This document shows, in pieces, positions 8,342 through 18,400 of a stretch of 64,000 nucleotides of DNA; positions within the stretch are counted from its first letter, which is position 1; each line of letters begins with the position of its first letter. Under the pieces are notes generated by a model. The model searched no databases and was not told the origin of the DNA. It saw nothing but the letters and a program-made list of their open reading frames with translations. The stretch is from Leptospira broomii serovar Hurstbridge str. 5399. GTDB lineage: Bacteria > Spirochaetota > Leptospiria > Leptospirales > Leptospiraceae. The translations under genes and the position numbers were made by a program. The stretch is from the NCBI RefSeq assembly GCF_000243715.2, contig NZ_AHMO02000008.1, positions 1,475,001 through 1,539,000 of the forward strand. Direction: 5' to 3'.

Positions 8342-10162
8342 CTACAATTTATCGAACGAAACAGACTCAATTGCCGACGGTTCAGGAGGACGTAAAGGAA
8401 GTTCCACTTTAAAAACCGTCTTTCCCGGTTTTGATTCGAAACTTATATTTCCTTTGTGCTTTTCGATAATTCCTTTCACGATGCCGAGTCCTAAGCCCGA
8501 CCCTTCGCCTTGGTCTTTGGTAGTAAAAAACGGATCCCAAATTCTATCTTTAATGGACGGTAAAATTCCGGGGCCGTCGTCTTGAATCTCTACAATGACT
8601 TTCTCTTCTCCGGAATAGACGGATACCTCTATGATTCCTTGTCCTCTGATGGCTTGATTAGCATTCTGAATCAAATTCGTCCAAACCTGATTAAGCTCGT
8701 CCGGATTGCATACCACCTTAGGGATGGGAGAAAAATTCTTTCGAACTTCGACTCCGTACTTCAATTGATTGTGCATGATGACTAAGGTATTTTCAATACC
8801 TTCAATGATATCGGCGTTGGTAAACGATTTACTTTGGTCTAAGTGAGAGTAGTATTTTAAAGCTTTTACGATTCGAACGATATTTCGTATGGAATATCGA
8901 ATATTCTTAATATTTTTATTCGTATTCGAAGCGTTCTTAAGCATATAATAACCTTTGTTTTCGCCATGGACGATGACCTCGAATATATACTTACGAATTT
9001 CCAAAGCATCGTTTTCGATAATGAAGGAAGAAACGTCGCTGGCTAGTCCGGAATCTACTCCGAGTTCGATCAGCTCGTCACGAACTTCCTTCTTGATTCG
9101 GAATTTATCTTTTGACTCCATTGGTTGGGATTTTTTCCGATCGCGTAAAATATAGAGTAACGCAATTTCAAATGACTTTCGAAGTTTTCTATTACGAGCG
9201 AATCGAACCACGTCGAACACGTTTTTTACGATGTAGTTCATATTCGATTCCAAATTATCGGCAGAACCGTTGATCACACCGGCCGGTGTGTTTATTTCAT
9301 GCGCGATTCCGGCGACCATTGTTCCCAATGAAGCCATTTTTTCGGACATGACTAGTTGCGATTGTGCGTTCTCAAGTTCCCTGGTTCGATTGCGGACTTT
9401 CTCTTCAAGAGTTTCGGTTAATTCGATGAGTCGTTCGTAAAAAATGGAATTGGATAAGGACATGACGGAAACCGATCGTACCTCGTTAAGTTTTTCCAGT
9501 TCTTCATCGGCATATTCCCCGCCTTCTTTGTGTGCACCCAAGACTAGCATACCTAATAAACTTCTGTTTAAAATAAGCGGGATTAAAAGTTCCGATTTTG
9601 TTCTTTCTGCAAATGATAAGGCGTGCTCTTTAATTTGGGCGTATAGCGGGTTTGTTTGAAATTCCGAAACATGGAAGATACGATCGTGCTCGGTTACCCA
9701 GAGTAAAAATGGATCAAAGATATAAAAATGTTCGGATGTTCCTTCTTGAGGGAAAGGTGAAAACGTTCCCAAATCCTCCCGCCAAAGATAGATTTTCGCC
9801 GTCGTCGGAGGCACGATATTTTGGATGAATTTTAGTATCTTTTCACAGACAGAGTCGGTGATGTTAGTAGCGATCAAGTCACTCTTAAATTTATCTAGTA
9901 ACGATAGATATTTAAGATATTGCCGGTCTCTTATGGTAAATCGATCGATGGCGCGCGAAAAGTTACGATCTCCCGTTAAACGAGATAGACCCATATATGC
10001 AAGTATTGCGATAATTGTAGAGGCTGGAAGACTTATTAAAAGAATCTCTGCCTGCTTCGGATCTAGGAAAGTAAAATTGAAGGCTAAGATTACTGCAGTC
10101 TGTAATAAAGTAATGGCCAAGACCAGGCCAAGGATAGGTCCGAATTTACGTATGATTTTCAT
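8342..10162 (-). CDS. Membrane GAF sensor histidine kinase
   Basis: A 606-residue sensor kinase. Two N-terminal membrane helices (about 10-32 and 40-58) have almost no periplasmic loop. A GAF domain (about 100-240) and a coiled coil (about 240-270) lead to the phospho-acceptor His288 in AHEINTP. The ATP-binding domain (about 490-600) shows NPDELNQVWTNLIQNANQAI, DDGPGI and GSGLGLGIV. Roughly 100 residues, about 320-425, are inserted between the H-box helix and the rest of the dimerisation domain, longer than usual. No response regulator is adjacent. The short loops suggest the GAF domain senses a cytoplasmic or membrane cue. It diverges from rsgA with only 27 bp between start codons. Confidence 0.92.
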   Translation of the reverse strand: MKIIRKFGPILGLVLAITLLQTAVILAFNFTFLDPKQAEILLISLPASTIIAILAYMGLSRLTGDRNFSRAIDRFTIRDRQYLKYLSLLDKFKSDLIATNITDSVCEKILKFIQNIVPPTTAKIYLWREDLGTFSPFPQEGTSEHFYIFDPFLLWVTEHDRIFHVSEFQTNPLYAQIKEHALSFAERTKSELLIPLILNRSLLGMLVLGAHKEGGEYADEELEKLNEVRSVSVMSLSNSIFYERLIELTETLEEKVRNRTRELENAQSQLVMSEKMASLGTMVAGIAHEINTPAGVINGSADNLESNMNYIVKNVFDVVRFARNRKLRKSFEIALLYILRDRKKSQPMESKDKFRIKKEVRDELIELGVDSGLASDVSSFIIENDALEIRKYIFEVIVHGENKGYYMLKNASNTNKNIKNIRYSIRNIVRIVKALKYYSHLDQSKSFTNADIIEGIENTLVIMHNQLKYGVEVRKNFSPIPKVVCNPDELNQVWTNLIQNANQAIRGQGIIEVSVYSGEEKVIVEIQDDGPGILPSIKDRIWDPFFTTKDQGEGSGLGLGIVKGIIEKHKGNISFESKPGKTVFKVELPLRPPEPSAIESVSFDKL

Positions 10163-10189
10163 CAGTGACCTGAAAAACTTGGCTTTACA

Positions 10190-11158
10190 ATGACTACGCC
10201 CACCGAACGAGTAAAGGAGTTTTTTACTATTGCAACGGTCTTCGGGGCCTTCTATGATCTATATTCTCCTAAGAGAGGACGTCTTCGCGCCGTTCTTCGC
10301 GGAAAACTGCGAACAATTATTTCTAAAGAGCGCCATCCGTTTGTAGTCGGCGATCTTGTTTTAGCGGAGAAGTCGGGAGGCGAGTGGGCAATTTTCGAAA
10401 AACGACCTCGTAGAAATGAACTTTTACGGAAAAGTAAGGAAGGCGATGCGCAAGTACTTTGTGCGAATGTGGACCAAGTTGCAATCCTAGCATCTTTACG
10501 AGATCCCGAAACAAAGGACGGGTTTTTGGACCGGTGTCTAGCCGCGGTTACTTCTGCAGGAATTCATCCGATCATACTCTTCACAAAAAAAGACCTCGTA
10601 GACCAAAAGGTGTTAACCGATCGATTGACATCGTATACAAATTTAGGTTATGAAGTTTTGGCGGTATCTTGTAAAACCGGGGAAGGAATTCCCGAATTAA
10701 TTTCCAAGTTTTCTCGCAAAACTACCTTTTTAGCAGGGAATTCAGGAGTTGGAAAATCAAGCTTAGTAAATGTCTTATCCGAAAAGGAACTTCAAAAAAC
10801 CTCGGCGGTAAGTATTTCCACCCATAAGGGAAAACATACGACTACGAATTCCAATTTTCTAATTTTGGGCGATGATATTATCTTGATAGACTCTCCTGGA
10901 ATTAAGGAATGGGGAATACTCCACCTGACAAAGGGCGAGATTTTAGAAAGTTTTCCCGAAATTGCAAAGTTTAAGGACGACTGTCTAGTTTCAAATTGTT
11001 GCCAGGCAGCTCCAGGTTGTAAATTGCTGGAAATTTTAGAGTTAGGTTTGGAGATCAGGGAAGAGAGGAAGAAGAGTCTCGAATCTATGCTTGCCAGCCT
11101 CGAAAACCCATTTAGAATCACACGAAGGGATCACCTAAAAAATGAAAGTCTCTCCTAA
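10190..11158 (+). CDS. rsgA: Small-subunit ribosome assembly GTPase RsgA (YjeQ)
   Basis: A 322-residue circularly permuted GTPase that aids 30S maturation. An OB-fold N-terminus (about 15-85) is followed by G4 (FTKKD, near 131-135), then G1 GNSGVGKSS (near 183-191), the switch region THKGKHTTT, and G3 DSPGIKEWG. The C-terminal zinc knuckle is atypical: the family pattern C-x4-C-x-H-x5-C is read here as [13 protein letters not shown], where His is replaced by Gln, the spacing is one residue shorter and an extra Cys is present. The next gene begins 17 nt before its stop, implying coupling. Confidence 0.93.
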   Translation: MTTPTERVKEFFTIATVFGAFYDLYSPKRGRLRAVLRGKLRTIISKERHPFVVGDLVLAEKSGGEWAIFEKRPRRNELLRKSKEGDAQVLCANVDQVAILASLRDPETKDGFLDRCLAAVTSAGIHPIILFTKKDLVDQKVLTDRLTSYTNLGYEVLAVSCKTGEGIPELISKFSRKTTFLAGNSGVGKSSLVNVLSEKELQKTSAVSISTHKGKHTTTNSNFLILGDDIILIDSPGIKEWGILHLTKGEILESFPEIAKFKDDCLVSNCCQAAPGCKLLEILELGLEIREERKKSLESMLASLENPFRITRRDHLKNESLS

Positions 11159-12452
11159 ATTGATAGAATTTACCTCGGTTGAAGACTTGCTAGCATTCGT
11201 ACGAGATTATAATGCCGGAAATATGCTGCGGTTCCTAAACCCGATTTCGGATAATAGCGGAAACGTTTTGGTAAAAGAAGAAGTTCAAGTAAAGGAATCC
11301 GCCTTAATTCGATTAAAGGAAATCAAAGGACAGTATACGCCGGAATTTAAAGTGAAGCTAACAAAAGAGCTTACCGGTCAGATTCAGGATAAGATCAGCG
11401 AGAAGATCGTATTTCAACTCAAACAAACGGATAAGAAATTTCTTAAGTTTATGTATGAGGAAAATACCTTTAATTATAAAGGAATTATCCGTAATTCACT
11501 TAGCAATAAAAAACATTTACTTTCGCTGGTTAAAGTTTATGAAGAAAGTCCCACCTTCTTTAAGCATATTTGTGAATTAGGTTTGCTTTCCCTTGGTATC
11601 GTACTAATTCCGGATGCCTTAAAATATAAAATGCTTAGGCGATATTCTTTTCTCGGTGGGATCTTTATGGATATCGCAAGGGTAACCAGCGAGCATTGGA
11701 ATCGCCCCTTCCCCGACGATTCTGAAAAAACGAGAATTGCTAAACTTTGCGCAAACTTTATGCAAAAGCTTGACTTACCTGAATTTGTTTGTTCTGCAGC
11801 TTCTAATCATGTTCCGATGGGCTTACAGGATAATAGCGATCCGACTACGTATTCCGGAAAAAAAATGGACAAGGAACAACCTGACGAGACTTTCTTTGCA
11901 GATCTGTTACTGGACGACGGCGAAAGTGACTCGATTCACGAAGAAGAAGATGGAGGTCTTCCGGACAAGTCGGAAGATTTTATGAGGGAGCTTCTAACGG
12001 ACTCGTTAAAGATTGCAAGGTATATTCATACTGTTAGTTCATTTACGCTAGATAAGGATTATGTAATGGAAGAGTTGGTATATTATCTAGCTTACAATAC
12101 CACTAGAGGTTATTTTAACGAAATCCTAGCCAATCCGCTAGTTAACTTATTTAAACAATTCGAAGATAATGTTAAAAGAATGCGTAAACTTGCGGAAATC
12201 GAAATGCAATGTCTTCACCCACCGGCGGCTTGGGCTTATCCGAAACCGACAGCAAGTCAAATTCTCTGCAAAAATAAAGTCTGGGATTGTCCTAATATCG
12301 TGCGAGGTTGGGATATACACGTAATTTCTTCTCAAGACGCATTTGGATGGGTAGGTTCTAGTTTGCCTGCCGACCACTATCCAAAATGCCGCTTGGAAGA
12401 GGAGTTAGAGGAAATTCCGGAAATCGAACCGAAGAAACCTCCTAAATCTTAA
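11142..12452 (+). CDS. HD/HD-GYP-like protein, probably non-catalytic
   Basis: A 436-residue soluble protein that I do not recognise beyond a distant relation to HD-GYP proteins. The N-terminal part (about 25-70) resembles the domain preceding HD-GYP in the paralogues at 31556 and 33199 ([21 protein letters not shown] against their [16 protein letters not shown]). GGIFMDIA near 170 sits where HDxG would be, and [10 protein letters not shown] near 222 where the HHE..G motif would be, so metal ligands are mostly gone. An acidic low-complexity stretch (about 250-285) follows. It overlaps the end of rsgA by 17 nt. A phosphodiesterase role is unlikely; a nucleotide-binding or scaffold role is a guess. 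Confidence 0.6.
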   Translation: MKVSPKLIEFTSVEDLLAFVRDYNAGNMLRFLNPISDNSGNVLVKEEVQVKESALIRLKEIKGQYTPEFKVKLTKELTGQIQDKISEKIVFQLKQTDKKFLKFMYEENTFNYKGIIRNSLSNKKHLLSLVKVYEESPTFFKHICELGLLSLGIVLIPDALKYKMLRRYSFLGGIFMDIARVTSEHWNRPFPDDSEKTRIAKLCANFMQKLDLPEFVCSAASNHVPMGLQDNSDPTTYSGKKMDKEQPDETFFADLLLDDGESDSIHEEEDGGLPDKSEDFMRELLTDSLKIARYIHTVSSFTLDKDYVMEELVYYLAYNTTRGYFNEILANPLVNLFKQFEDNVKRMRKLAEIEMQCLHPPAAWAYPKPTASQILCKNKVWDCPNIVRGWDIHVISSQDAFGWVGSSLPADHYPKCRLEEELEEIPEIEPKKPPKS

Positions 12453-12657
12453 CTTCTGGGACGTTTTGTCATAGTAAATAGCGTTTCATAACGTAAATTG
12501 TTTGTTGTTAGAACTTGTTTTCCTTTTTTTGGAAATTTTTTGCCAAAAATATACGTAAACCCTTGAGGAAACTATATATTCTTTCGAATTTGGAAAAAAA
12601 ATCCTTGTTGGATTGTTTTCTATAGAGCATTCTTTATGCAAAGGCGGGGGACATTAT

Positions 12658-13587
12658 ATGTTTCAAACCAAAATTAAATTCATTACCGTTTCGATCCTAG
12701 CGATTTCATTCCTAATCGCCTGCGGTCCTAAAACAGGACTAGACCAAGTAAAGTCTGAAGCGCCGATCGCACCTGCAAAAATCGTTTGGATAGTAGGTGA
12801 CGTGAAGATTCAATCGGCCGCCGGGGAAAAGAAAGCGGAACTCGGTCAGACTGTTTCCGGTGCCGATACTATTTTCACTGGCGCCAACGGTAGCGTGGAA
12901 ATCATAGTCGCTGATAGCGGAATCATTAAGGTTTCCAAAAATAGCGAACTTTCCGTAGCGACAATCGTCTCCGACAGTGGATCAGAAGTTAAAGTAAACG
13001 TAAACTACGGCAAAATCGTAACAATGGTTCGTAAAGAACACAAAAATTCGGATTTCAAAGTCGTTACGCCGACTGCTTTGGCAGGTGTTCGCGGAACGAC
13101 CTTCTTAACTTCTGTCGAGAATCCATCCGGAAATAAAGCGAACTGTGCTCAGTCAGGTTGCGACGTCAGATTCGCGGTGCTGGAAGGTTCTGTTGCTGTT
13201 ACGAAAGTCGGTGAAGAGTCTGAAGTGATTCTTGATCGTAATCGCGAGCTTACTTTGAAAAAGAACCAAAAGTTGACCGACAAATTAATTCTGTCGCTTC
13301 GTTCTGAATCTCTCAAAGAGATGAAAGGTCTGATCGTTCTGAAGAAAAACGACGTGCTAGAATATAATCGCCTTGCCGAAGAACTAAAAGCATCGAGCGA
13401 AGAGTTGAGAATTTTGAGCCAAGCTTCTACTGTGGAAGATGCAAAAGTTCAACTGCAGAAACGTGAAGTTACTAGAAATAACGCAGATGAGGTGACTCAA
13501 ACTGCTAGAGCGGTTAACGAAAATAAATATATTCAGCAGGATATGCAAAAAGAAAGACTTAAATTAAACCCTAAAGAGACTTTCTAA
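12658..13587 (+). CDS. FecR-domain lipoprotein
   Basis: A 309-residue protein with a lipoprotein signal ending SFLIAC (Cys22), then a FecR domain (about 40-150): [27 protein letters not shown], and the hallmark [13 protein letters not shown]. The C-terminal third is charged, helical and probably coiled. FecR-domain lipoproteins are known in Leptospira (LipL45 is one), with the domain expected in the periplasm or at the surface. The ATG at 12658 is chosen because GGGGGA lies eight bases upstream and it begins a proper signal peptide; the frame stays open to 12613. A GC-rich hairpin follows the gene. It leads a group of three lipoprotein genes, but 225 bp and that hairpin separate it from the second. 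Confidence 0.88.
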   Translation: MFQTKIKFITVSILAISFLIACGPKTGLDQVKSEAPIAPAKIVWIVGDVKIQSAAGEKKAELGQTVSGADTIFTGANGSVEIIVADSGIIKVSKNSELSVATIVSDSGSEVKVNVNYGKIVTMVRKEHKNSDFKVVTPTALAGVRGTTFLTSVENPSGNKANCAQSGCDVRFAVLEGSVAVTKVGEESEVILDRNRELTLKKNQKLTDKLILSLRSESLKEMKGLIVLKKNDVLEYNRLAEELKASSEELRILSQASTVEDAKVQLQKREVTRNNADEVTQTARAVNENKYIQQDMQKERLKLNPKETF

Positions 13588-13643
13588 AGGAATCGGTAGA
13601 GGAGATTGAATTTAAGGAGCCGATCTTAGGCTCATTCCCCCCG

Positions 13644-13670
13644 CCCCCGCCTTTCTTTTTGAGGCGGGGG
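13644..13670. terminator. GC-rich hairpin after the FecR lipoprotein gene
   Basis: CCCCCGCCT (13644-13652) pairs perfectly with AGGCGGGGG (13662-13670) across a nine-base loop. It is followed by TCCCTTT, a weak T-tract, so it may act as a terminator or as a transcript-stabilising stem. Smaller inverted repeats flank it at 13617-13633 (GAGCC/GGCTC) and 13684-13701 (AGATAAC/GTTATCT). Confidence 0.6.
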
Positions 13671-13812
13671 TCCCTTTATCTATAGATAACCTGTGTTATC
13701 TCCCGGATCGAATCCCGACCACAGTCTTTGGTTTCAAACTAGTATTATTTCTTAATCGGTTTAATATTAGAAAAGGTTTGCTAAAACAGAGCGAAGGAAA
13801 TTTTTTTACTGC

Positions 13813-15438
13813 ATGGGAACCTTTTATTCTCGCAAATATTCGCTTATATCCCTGCTGCAAATCCTACTGATTGGAGCCTGTTCGACCGTCCAGAAATTGG
13901 ACGAAGCACCGCGCGTAATCCAAGAACCGTATTACAAAACCGTCGGAGAAGCTCAACTTGGCTTTCAATTTAGAGATTCCGATACCGATTATAAAATTAG
14001 GAAAATCGGACATGAAAAACCGATTCTCGCATTTTCACCTATTGCCTATCCAAATTCCATAGATAAAAAACTGGCCTCTTATTTCGAACAGGAGCTCGGA
14101 CTTGTTTGGAAGAATACCGAATTTACAAACGCTAAAATTCCGTCCGGGGCTTGGGAAAATTCTCAAACCTTGCTTGTCGCAGCAAAGAAGTCCGAAGTGG
14201 ACGCATTGGTGCGGGGGAGTGTTTCCGAAACCGAGTTCGGCTGGTTGTTTAAGTTTACGATTGTTGATCCGGTTAATGATTATAAATTCGGCGAGTTTGA
14301 AGCGTCCTTTAAACGACCAGGAAGTACTAGCGATGAAGTCGGAACTTGGAGCCAAGTCTTTTTTTGGAAGACGGGAGACAGGATTATATCGCTGGACCCG
14401 CGTAAAGCAACTGTTCCTGTTTGGGATAAAAAACCTGATTCTTCCATCGTAAGAGACTTAGCATATTCTTCAGTGAAAGGGAAGATCAGCATTCAAGCTT
14501 CCTCAGGAGACACGGAAGTTCACAGTAAGGGAATTTTGCTCGGAAAAACACCATTGCTCGATATCTCCTTACCCGAGGGAGTTCAAGAAATCCAGCTTAG
14601 TCTCAAAGGCAAAAAACCGATCTCTAAGACTATCGTCGTTAGAGCCGGAAAGAAATCGTTTTTATTTCAGGAATGGGAAGAAGACAAGACTCTTGGTTCT
14701 GCAAAAATCGTCAGTGTTCCTGCCGGCCTTTCGGTTTCAGTAGACGGGTTCAAGCAAGGTGAAACCCCGTTCTTCCACAGCGGTATGAATCCAGGTGGAT
14801 ATCAAATCGAACTTATCAAAGAAAATCCGGAAGGATCGTTAGTATATTACGAAGGAACGCTAGAGGTAAAGTCCGATAAAGTTTCGGAACTCGCTTTCCC
14901 TTATTCTGCAAGCGGTTTGTTAAGCGAAACGGAATTTTGGAAACCGTCGGGAGAGACCGGGTTCAACCCTTTTGGAGCTCTCGGCATAGAGTTTCATAAA
15001 AGCAAGGATCTTTCTCCGGGCTGGAACGGGGTCTATTCTTTACCGATTCCATCCGACGAATTGGAAATAACGGGCTACTTCTTATTGCCGGTTGATCATA
15101 AAGTGGGTTCGGTTGCCGTCACGATTCACACGCCAGGGTTAAATCTCGGATTAAATGCAGGACCGGATAAAGTCTCTATATTCAATTTTCCTTCCGACGG
15201 AAAGACGATCGCTACGTACAAGTACTTGAAACTGGAGAATGACATCGGCAGAAAGTTCTCCTTTCGTACTAACGCTAAGGAAAAAAAGATTTTCCTTTAT
15301 CTTGGAAACGATCTCGTTTGGGAAGGCCAAGTCTCTTTCCAAGGATTTTGGACAATTTCCGTTTTGACAAGAGGCGAAGATTTCCGCGAAAGAGCGCCGT
15401 TAAAAGATTTGAAAATTCAATATAGGGGCTACAAATGA
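13813..15438 (+). CDS. PEGA-domain lipoprotein
   Basis: A 541-residue lipoprotein with signal sequence and lipobox LIGAC (Cys near 23). Residues about 30-210 form an unrecognised domain. Two PEGA-like repeats follow: about 220-290, containing ILLGKTPLLDISLPEGVQEI, and about 295-365, with VSVDGFKQGETPF then GGYQIEL. The last 170 residues look beta-rich (possibly lectin/glucanase-like, not certain). PEGA domains are typical of surface or S-layer-associated bacterial proteins. Its stop overlaps the TPR lipoprotein start by 4 nt (ATGA), so the two are translationally coupled and probably act together in the outer envelope. Confidence 0.85.
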   Translation: MGTFYSRKYSLISLLQILLIGACSTVQKLDEAPRVIQEPYYKTVGEAQLGFQFRDSDTDYKIRKIGHEKPILAFSPIAYPNSIDKKLASYFEQELGLVWKNTEFTNAKIPSGAWENSQTLLVAAKKSEVDALVRGSVSETEFGWLFKFTIVDPVNDYKFGEFEASFKRPGSTSDEVGTWSQVFFWKTGDRIISLDPRKATVPVWDKKPDSSIVRDLAYSSVKGKISIQASSGDTEVHSKGILLGKTPLLDISLPEGVQEIQLSLKGKKPISKTIVVRAGKKSFLFQEWEEDKTLGSAKIVSVPAGLSVSVDGFKQGETPFFHSGMNPGGYQIELIKENPEGSLVYYEGTLEVKSDKVSELAFPYSASGLLSETEFWKPSGETGFNPFGALGIEFHKSKDLSPGWNGVYSLPIPSDELEITGYFLLPVDHKVGSVAVTIHTPGLNLGLNAGPDKVSIFNFPSDGKTIATYKYLKLENDIGRKFSFRTNAKEKKIFLYLGNDLVWEGQVSFQGFWTISVLTRGEDFRERAPLKDLKIQYRGYK

Positions 15439-18400
15439 AACTCTCTCCGGTTCTTAACAAAAACCTTCTATTTATTTTTTTAGCTCTTTTTTTTATTGCT
15501 GCCTGCTCCTCCCGCGATTTCAGAAAATCGACGTCCCAAGATGCGGTCCTTGAAAAAGATCTATTCACTCGCCAAAATATAAAGCGCGCGTCTAAACTTA
15601 TCAACGAGGGGAACTCCGCCTTTCAAAAAGCAAAATTTGACGTCTCATTAGAAAAAGGAAATCAATCGATCGCGATTTATCCTATGGCAGAAGGGTATTA
15701 TCTCGTAGGATCTTCCGAGTACAAATTGGGAAAATCCGAAGATGCTTTAAAGTCTTTAAAAAAAGGAACTGAACTAGATCCTGAGAATGAGCAGATACTC
15801 TTAACTTTAGGAATTCTTTATACAGCTCAAGGCTCCAATAATGAAGCGGTGGACGTTTACTCAAGGCTCGAAAAACTTCCGAAAATAGACGCGGCATCTT
15901 ACACTTTTAAAAAAGCCGTTTTACTAAAGACGATCGGCCGGTATGAAGATGCTTTTGCAGCCTTAAAAACGATACCGGAAGACAAGTTTAAATTTAAAGC
16001 TCAGCTTTATATGCAACTAGGTGATACTGCCGTTCAGCTAAAGGAATATGACGAAGCTGAAAGATACTTTGAAAAAGCGCGAGCCACCGATCCCGAACTC
16101 GCGTCAGCTAAACAATCGGCTTCCGCTACTCGTGTCGCTTCGATGCTTGAAAAAGGTAATTCGGCATTGAAGAGTAAGAATTATAGGGAGGCAATTGTTC
16201 AGTTCACTGCCGCAACTCAAACGGATCCGAAAAACGCGTCTCCTTTAGTTTTCCTGGGCAATGCGAAGATACTTGCCGGCGATTTAGATGGTGCAGTAAA
16301 GGCCTTCGAATCCTCATTGAGACTTAAGGCGGATTATTGGGAGGCTTATTCCGGTCTCGCCGCATCCTATAATAAATCGGGAAACTATCCGAAGGCAATT
16401 TCCACACTCGAAAAGGCGATCCCATTTTTTTCGAAGAACCCGGCGGTTTATAACCAAATAGGATTAAACCAAAAGGCTCTGGGTGAAAAAGCGCGTGCTA
16501 TGGTCTCATTCACCAGGGCAAGAGAATTGGATCCTTCCTATAAGGAGCCGGTTCTAAATTTAGTCTATTTACTAACTTCCGAAAACCGATTTAAGACGGC
16601 GAGAAACGAACTAGATACTCTGAAACAGGACGACGAGGTCAAAAAAGTAAGATCGTTCTTGGACGTAGCAGAACTTATTTATGAAGGCGATCAACGTCTG
16701 AGAAAGGGTGATACAAAATCTGCTAGAAGCTATTATGATCAAGCCAAAGTAAAAGACCCTAACGATCCGAACGTCTATACGGCTTTCGGTCGATCGTACC
16801 AAATTTCAGGCGACCAAAAACTTTCAGAGCAGAATTTCCAAAAAGCCTTAACCTTACAGAAAGGAAATCTACCTGCCCTACAAGGATTGATTCGTCTTTA
16901 TTCCTCTCAAAAAAACCAGTCTAAAGTTACGCAGTATACGAAAGAATTAGAGGCTCTTACCGGAAACGACCCCACGTCCGGAATCGTTCTAGCGCGCACA
17001 TACGAGGATAAGAAGGAATATGAAAAAGCTGAAGGTGTGTATAAAAACCTTCTGAAAAAATTCCCGTCTAACGATGCGGTTCAATTTAGACTCGCCCACC
17101 TTTATTATAAGATCTCCCTCGAGGAAAATGAAAAAGCAAACTACGATTCGGCATCCGCTTGGTTAACCAAAGCGGAGAAACTTGTTAAGGATCTACCGGA
17201 GCTTGCCGAGGCAAAGCAAACGATAGAACAAAACAGAAGATTTGCGGAAGTCATACCGAGCATCAGAAAAGCAAATCGCTTTTTCGATCTAAAATCGTAC
17301 GATAAGGCCTTGCCCCTCTATCAAACGGCTTACGATAAGACCAAGAAACTTACTCTTTATATAAAAATTGCCGAATGTCATCTGGCTATGGGTAACGAGG
17401 AAAAAGGAATTTACCTCCTAGAAAATTCTCCCGAAGGCTCGAAAAACCTGGCATCACAAGAGGCAATCAACGCGTTTCTTCTAAGAAAAGGAGAAGTAGA
17501 TAAGGCTGAGAAAGGCTTCAGAAAAATTTTAGAAAAAAAACCGGATTCTTACTATAGCCAATATCAGTTAGGAATCGTGTACCTTCAGCGGCAAAAGTAC
17601 GATTCCGCCATCGAATCGTTTAATAGGGCTTGGTTACTTAATCCTGAATTTTCCGCCGCCAAGATCGGAAAGGGGATCGCATACTACAATGGGGGAAAAA
17701 CCAAGGAAGCCAGGGAAGAATTCGAAAGCGCAATGAAATCGGATTCCGATAACGAGCTTGCTCCCTATAATATCGGAATAGTGCTTTTTAACGATAATCT
17801 TCTGGATCAAGCCACGAATATTTTTAAAGATATTATTAAGAAGAATCCCGATTTCCCCGACGCATATTATCAACTTTCTTATATCTATTTCAAACGCGGT
17901 GATTTGGAAAGCGCCGATGCGGAAATAGTAAAGGCATTGGATCTAGAGAGGGATGAAAAATTCATCCATGCAAGAATCCGAATATTATCCGAACTAAAGC
18001 AAAAGAATCCGGGAAAGTCGGAATATAAGAAAATCGCATTGGAATTAGGGCGCGAACTAGCCGAAAAATATCCGAATTCGCCATATTCATCGCACGCGGA
18101 GCGCCTCGTCTTATCCGACGACGATACCCCGGTCATCATTCAACCTTTTCCGAATCGTGGAGCTTTAGTTGGAGTTCCCGTAGTGATAAACGATGTTCTG
18201 ATCATGAATTACGGGACATCTCTGGAAGCTCTGGATAAAAATAGAGCGATTCGAATTTGGAGAATTGCCACGGCAAAACCCTATAAATCCGTTATTGCCG
18301 ACAAAAGGGTTTATGCGTTTACCGACAAAACTTTGGAGATTCGAGATCAAAATTCCGGATCACTTTTTAATTCTCTTCCTTTGGCGGGAAATTTTCGGAA

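Noticed and set aside
13681..13770. tRNA-like T-arm sequence on the minus strand
   Set aside because: GGATTCGATCC resembles a T-loop but no acceptor or anticodon arm can be formed around it.
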